From assembly GCA_937952285.1 (NCBI GenBank), contig CALFZE010000050.1, positions 1-16,350 of the forward strand: a DNA stretch of 16,350 bases, in the 5' to 3' direction. The DNA comes from UBA2428 sp002343545 (lineage in GTDB: Bacteria; Bdellovibrionota; UBA2428). The position numbers and the translations under genes are program-made. The notes under the pieces are model-generated. The model had not been told where the DNA came from. It did no database searches and was given only the letters and a program-made list of their open reading frames with translations. Shown one piece after another: positions 14,151 to 16,350 of the stretch (its first letter is position 1; each line of letters begins with the position of its first letter).

Positions 14151-14633
14151 GTGATTCACACTTTGACTCGATATCTAAGGCGATGGGGCGGATCCGATCG
14201 CCGTCGTCATTTCGATGTGTATACGGACGGCAGTCTTAAGCGGGGAATCGGCGCCTGGGCCTTTGTCGTCGTCGAGGATGGCGTCGTGATTCACGAGGCT
14301 TCGGGACGGGTGCGGCGCACCGATTCGAATCGGATGGAGTTCCACGCGGCCGTCGAGGCGCTCCGGTGGTTGCCCGTTTCGTCCGAGGTAATGCTCTATT
14401 CGGACTCTCGAATCCTTATCGAGACGCTGAATCAATGGCGGCCCGTTTGGAAGGCGAGCGGGTGGACACGGCCTCGCGATCGCGAGATTCCCCATCTGGA
14501 TCTTCTGCGGGAACTCGATGCCCTGAGTGAGAGTCGCTCGGTCACCTGGAAATGGGTGCGCGCCCATTCCGGGATCGAACACAACGAACGCTGCGATCAG
14601 CTTTGCATCCAAGCGAGGAGCATTCGCCGTTAA
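14151..14633 (+). CDS. rnhA: Ribonuclease HI-like protein
   Basis: This 160-residue RNase H-fold protein degrades the RNA strand of RNA:DNA hybrids. The catalytic set is visible: DVYTDGS with D26, RMEFHAAVEAL with E63, MLYSDSRILIETLN with D85, RAHSGIEHNERCD with H139 and D149. Spacing equals E. coli RNase HI (D10, E48, D70, H124, D134) and the WTRPRDREIPHLDLLREL handle region is present. I place the start at GTG 14151 because AAGAGAGG (14136-14143) lies 7 bases upstream; GTG 14148 is an alternative. An upstream in-frame ATG at 13995 would overlap the divergent GNAT gene and adds residues unlike RNase H. The methyltransferase-like gene follows after 53 bases and may be cotranscribed. The symbol is by family; a second rnhA may exist elsewhere. 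Confidence 0.88.
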   Translation: MIHTLTRYLRRWGGSDRRRHFDVYTDGSLKRGIGAWAFVVVEDGVVIHEASGRVRRTDSNRMEFHAAVEALRWLPVSSEVMLYSDSRILIETLNQWRPVWKASGWTRPRDREIPHLDLLRELDALSESRSVTWKWVRAHSGIEHNERCDQLCIQARSIRR

Positions 14634-14686
14634 GATGGATCAAAGTCCTCGAACGAAGGAGTCCCTTTGCGCTAGGACTCTATCCC

Positions 14687-15331
14687 ATGTCCAAGACGAA
14701 GAAGCCGATCGACCCCGGGTACTTTCGGCGCTACGCGGGTCGCCGAGGGTCTTATGCTAAGCTTTGGCGCGAGCACTCGCCGGTCGATATGTGCGTCGAC
14801 CAGTTTCGCCATCCGGCGGCGCCCCGGCTTCGAAATATTTGCGTCCTCGGCACGGCGACGGGGCAGGTGTTGAGGGAGTTCGATCGCGGATTGGGGATTC
14901 GGCCCCACGGCTGCGAGATTTCGCGTTGGGCCTTCGAGCGCATTCCCAAGGCCTATCGTTCCCGCATTCGTTGCGAAGATATGCGTGAGTACCTGGAGAA
15001 GGCGGAAGCGCGCGGAAAGGTCTTTGATTTGGTCTTCTCGAACTCTTCGCTCGTCTACTTGCCTCGCCGTGAGCTCGCGTCGTTTCTTCGGCGCGTGGCG
15101 CGCACGACGCGTTTTCTTTACTTCAACTCGAGCTTCAAAGGAGCGGCTTGTCGCGACGACTACCGAGAGATCCTGGAGACCTTCGATTGGTGGAACGTCC
15201 GCATCAAACGCGCGGGCTTTCGCGAGCTTAAAACCGATCGTGGCGCCTCGACCTTCCTTTGGGAGTCGAAGCGCTTGGACCCTAAGGCCATCGACCTTAG
15301 GGTTGGATCCAGGGGGCGGGGTGAACGTTGA
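14687..15331 (+). CDS. SAM-dependent methyltransferase-like protein
   Basis: This 214-residue protein looks like a class I SAM methyltransferase. ICVLGTATGQVLREF (51-65) takes the place of motif I but has G-T-A-T-G-Q instead of the usual GxGxG. GCEIS (75-79) supplies the acidic ribose ligand E77, RCEDMREYL (95-103) the adenine-contact region, VFDLVFSNSSLVYLP (112-126) motif IV, and RAGFRELKTD (175-184) the late strand. The substrate is unknown. ATG 14687 is chosen because AGGA (14674-14677) lies 9 bases upstream and residues further upstream overlap RNase H. It shares the strand with RNase H. Its last 35 bases overlap the convergent HExxH gene, with a hairpin in the overlap. Confidence 0.72.
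   Translation: MSKTKKPIDPGYFRRYAGRRGSYAKLWREHSPVDMCVDQFRHPAAPRLRNICVLGTATGQVLREFDRGLGIRPHGCEISRWAFERIPKAYRSRIRCEDMREYLEKAEARGKVFDLVFSNSSLVYLPRRELASFLRRVARTTRFLYFNSSFKGAACRDDYREILETFDWWNVRIKRAGFRELKTDRGASTFLWESKRLDPKAIDLRVGSRGRGER
15279..15303. terminator. Hairpin in the convergent overlap of two genes
   Basis: ACCCTAAGG (15279-15287) and CCTTAGGGT (15295-15303) form a perfect 9-bp stem with a 7-base loop. It lies inside the last codons of the methyltransferase-like gene and covers the stop codon (15297-15299) of the opposite gene. No T-run is present on either strand. It may mark both mRNA 3' ends. Confidence 0.5.
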
Positions 15332-16346
15332 CGTCGTTTTCGAAGAGAAACGCATCCCACGAGAAAAGAAGTTTATAGCGGGACTCAAGACTCTCCCGGT
15401 CAAAGCGGTCGAAGGCGAGTTTGGGGTCAGCCGTAAGGAAGGCCGAAACGTGCCGAGCGAGCTTGCGGTGAAGTTCCTGAAGCTCGGCAAAGAGTTCGGA
15501 TCGCTTTTTGCGTAGCTCTTGGTAAGGGAGCGAATCGGAACTCGGTGTTGAGTCAACTTCTCCGTTCGGCACGGGATCGGGTTGCTCGGCGAGATCGTAT
15601 CCCGAGGTCGAGCATAGCTGTCGCAGTTCATCGGCGATTTGGTAGATCCGGGATCTCGTCGACCCGAGTTGCAACGTGGGAACCAGGCTCGAGTTCTGGA
15701 GCACGTAGCCCATCAGCATTCTTTGACTTGCCTCGACCGTCGCGACTTTAACGCAGATGTCGTAACGCATCTCCACGCCAAGATCTTGGATCGAATCGTC
15801 AACGACGGACATCGCATTCGCGATGCTGTATAAGCCGCGCTCACCGATCAGAACGCTGTCGCGTATAATGCCGTAGCTGATTCTTTGGAGGAGCCCAGCC
15901 TGGTTCTCTCCGTATCCGTAGATGTGGGCAATCTCGTGTAGAGTCAAAGCGAGCATCTCGTGGGCCAGAAAGCGCAACGGGATTCTGGCTAAGCGCTTCG
16001 GGTTAAAGCAGATCTTCGGGATGAGACGGGTGGCCGAACCGTCGCGAGCGTTTCCGTGGCTGTCGACGCAGGTATCCGCGACGTTGATCTCGAGACGCTC
16101 CTTGGCCACAAAGTCGTGAATGGATCGCCGAAGCCGATTTTCTTGGGAGAAAATGTTCTTAGAAATCTCGAAGAACTCGTCGTGGGCCTCGGCGTCTTTG
16201 GTCATAAGGGGCGGATCCAGTTCGAGCTCGCCTCGTTTGGCTTTTGCGTAGAAGATTTTTCGATGTTCGATCGCCATCTCGAGTCGAACGAGGGTTTTTG
16301 CGAGCAAGGGTTGAAGCGCGCGTGCCATGTTCTCGACATCTTGCAC
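15297..16346 (-). CDS. Unrecognised protein with HExxHxxGxxE zinc-metalloprotease motif; 5' end uncertain
   Basis: I do not recognise this 349-residue protein. Its clearest mark is LHEIAHIYGYGE: H137-E138-x2-H141 is the zinc-protease core, and the G144 and E147 positions recall the metzincin HExxHxxGxxH with Glu in place of the third His. The family is uncertain and zinc binding is inferred. An amphipathic helical N-terminus precedes it, then a helix-rich middle (about 150-240), a Ser/Pro linker (255-272) and a charged, coiled-coil-like segment (276-299). No signal peptide or membrane segment is seen, so it is probably cytoplasmic. The reading starts with GTG at 16346, only 4 bases from the window edge; ATG at 16328 (Met7) or a start beyond the window are possible. 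The 3' end overlaps the methyltransferase-like gene by 35 bases. Confidence 0.7.
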   Translation of the reverse strand: MQDVENMARALQPLLAKTLVRLEMAIEHRKIFYAKAKRGELELDPPLMTKDAEAHDEFFEISKNIFSQENRLRRSIHDFVAKERLEINVADTCVDSHGNARDGSATRLIPKICFNPKRLARIPLRFLAHEMLALTLHEIAHIYGYGENQAGLLQRISYGIIRDSVLIGERGLYSIANAMSVVDDSIQDLGVEMRYDICVKVATVEASQRMLMGYVLQNSSLVPTLQLGSTRSRIYQIADELRQLCSTSGYDLAEQPDPVPNGEVDSTPSSDSLPYQELRKKRSELFAELQELHRKLARHVSAFLTADPKLAFDRFDRESLESRYKLLFSWDAFLFENDVNVHPAPWIQP

Positions 16347-16350
16347 CGAG

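Noticed and set aside
14552..14686. Upstream ATG 14552 as the methyltransferase-like start
   Set aside because: It lies inside the RNase H gene, and the added residues are a frame-shifted shadow of its C-terminus.
1..16350. CRISPR array, insertion sequence, phage genes or toxin-antitoxin pair
   Set aside because: No regularly spaced repeats longer than the GATATC units, no transposase or integrase motifs, and no typical toxin-antitoxin gene pair seen on either strand.

Overview
The window looks like a chromosomal segment of a GC-rich Gram-negative bacterium. Gene order rpsU-yqeY-dnaG-rpoD, an RpoD with a Lys/Ala/Pro-rich N-terminal tail and an HAE1-type RND pump fit Bdellovibrionota or another delta-like proteobacterial lineage. 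That placement is my inference; nothing in the window fixes the taxon.

Positions 1-7200 hold a conserved housekeeping block, all on the + strand. It starts with a secreted endonuclease/exonuclease/phosphatase-family protein, followed by murA (peptidoglycan precursor synthesis). Then comes the macromolecular-synthesis cluster: rpsU (ribosomal protein bS21), a strong intrinsic terminator, yqeY (GatB/YqeY), dnaG (primase) and rpoD (primary sigma factor). The terminator after rpsU resembles the E. coli layout, where it lowers dnaG/rpoD expression relative to rpsU. Two AT-rich perfect palindromes inside the 3' end of dnaG mark a possible internal control region for rpoD. A 12-bp hairpin follows rpoD.

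Positions 7200-11070 hold a small VOC-fold protein, an RND efflux permease without an adjacent adaptor or outer-membrane partner, and a tRNA with anticodon CAU. Outside the anticodon that tRNA resembles tRNA-Ile2, the lysidine-modified type, rather than Met. Its probable promoter is nested in the hairpin that ends the pump gene.

Just past the tRNA CCA end lies a 38-bp near-perfect palindrome built from GATATC units spaced every 7 bases. After it the style changes to short genes on both strands, several with weak ribosome-binding sites and with two convergent overlaps. They are a SnoaL/NTF2-like protein (-), a GNAT acetyltransferase (-), a PhnB-like VOC protein (+), an aminoglycoside-adenylyltransferase-like nucleotidyltransferase (+), a RimJ/RimL-type GNAT (-), an RNase HI (+), a SAM-methyltransferase-like protein (+) and an unrecognised protein with an HExxHxxGxxE zinc-protease motif (-) that reaches the window edge. 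This part looks like an accessory or detoxification-type region. No integrase, transposase, CRISPR array, rRNA or flanking direct repeat is visible. No single obvious new multi-gene system emerges. The most unusual items are the tRNA-adjacent palindrome, the HExxHxxGxxE protein and the dnaG-internal palindromes.

No gene-free stretch exceeds 300 bases. The longest, 11603-11821, holds only a small hairpin (CACGG/CCGTG at 11719-11732).
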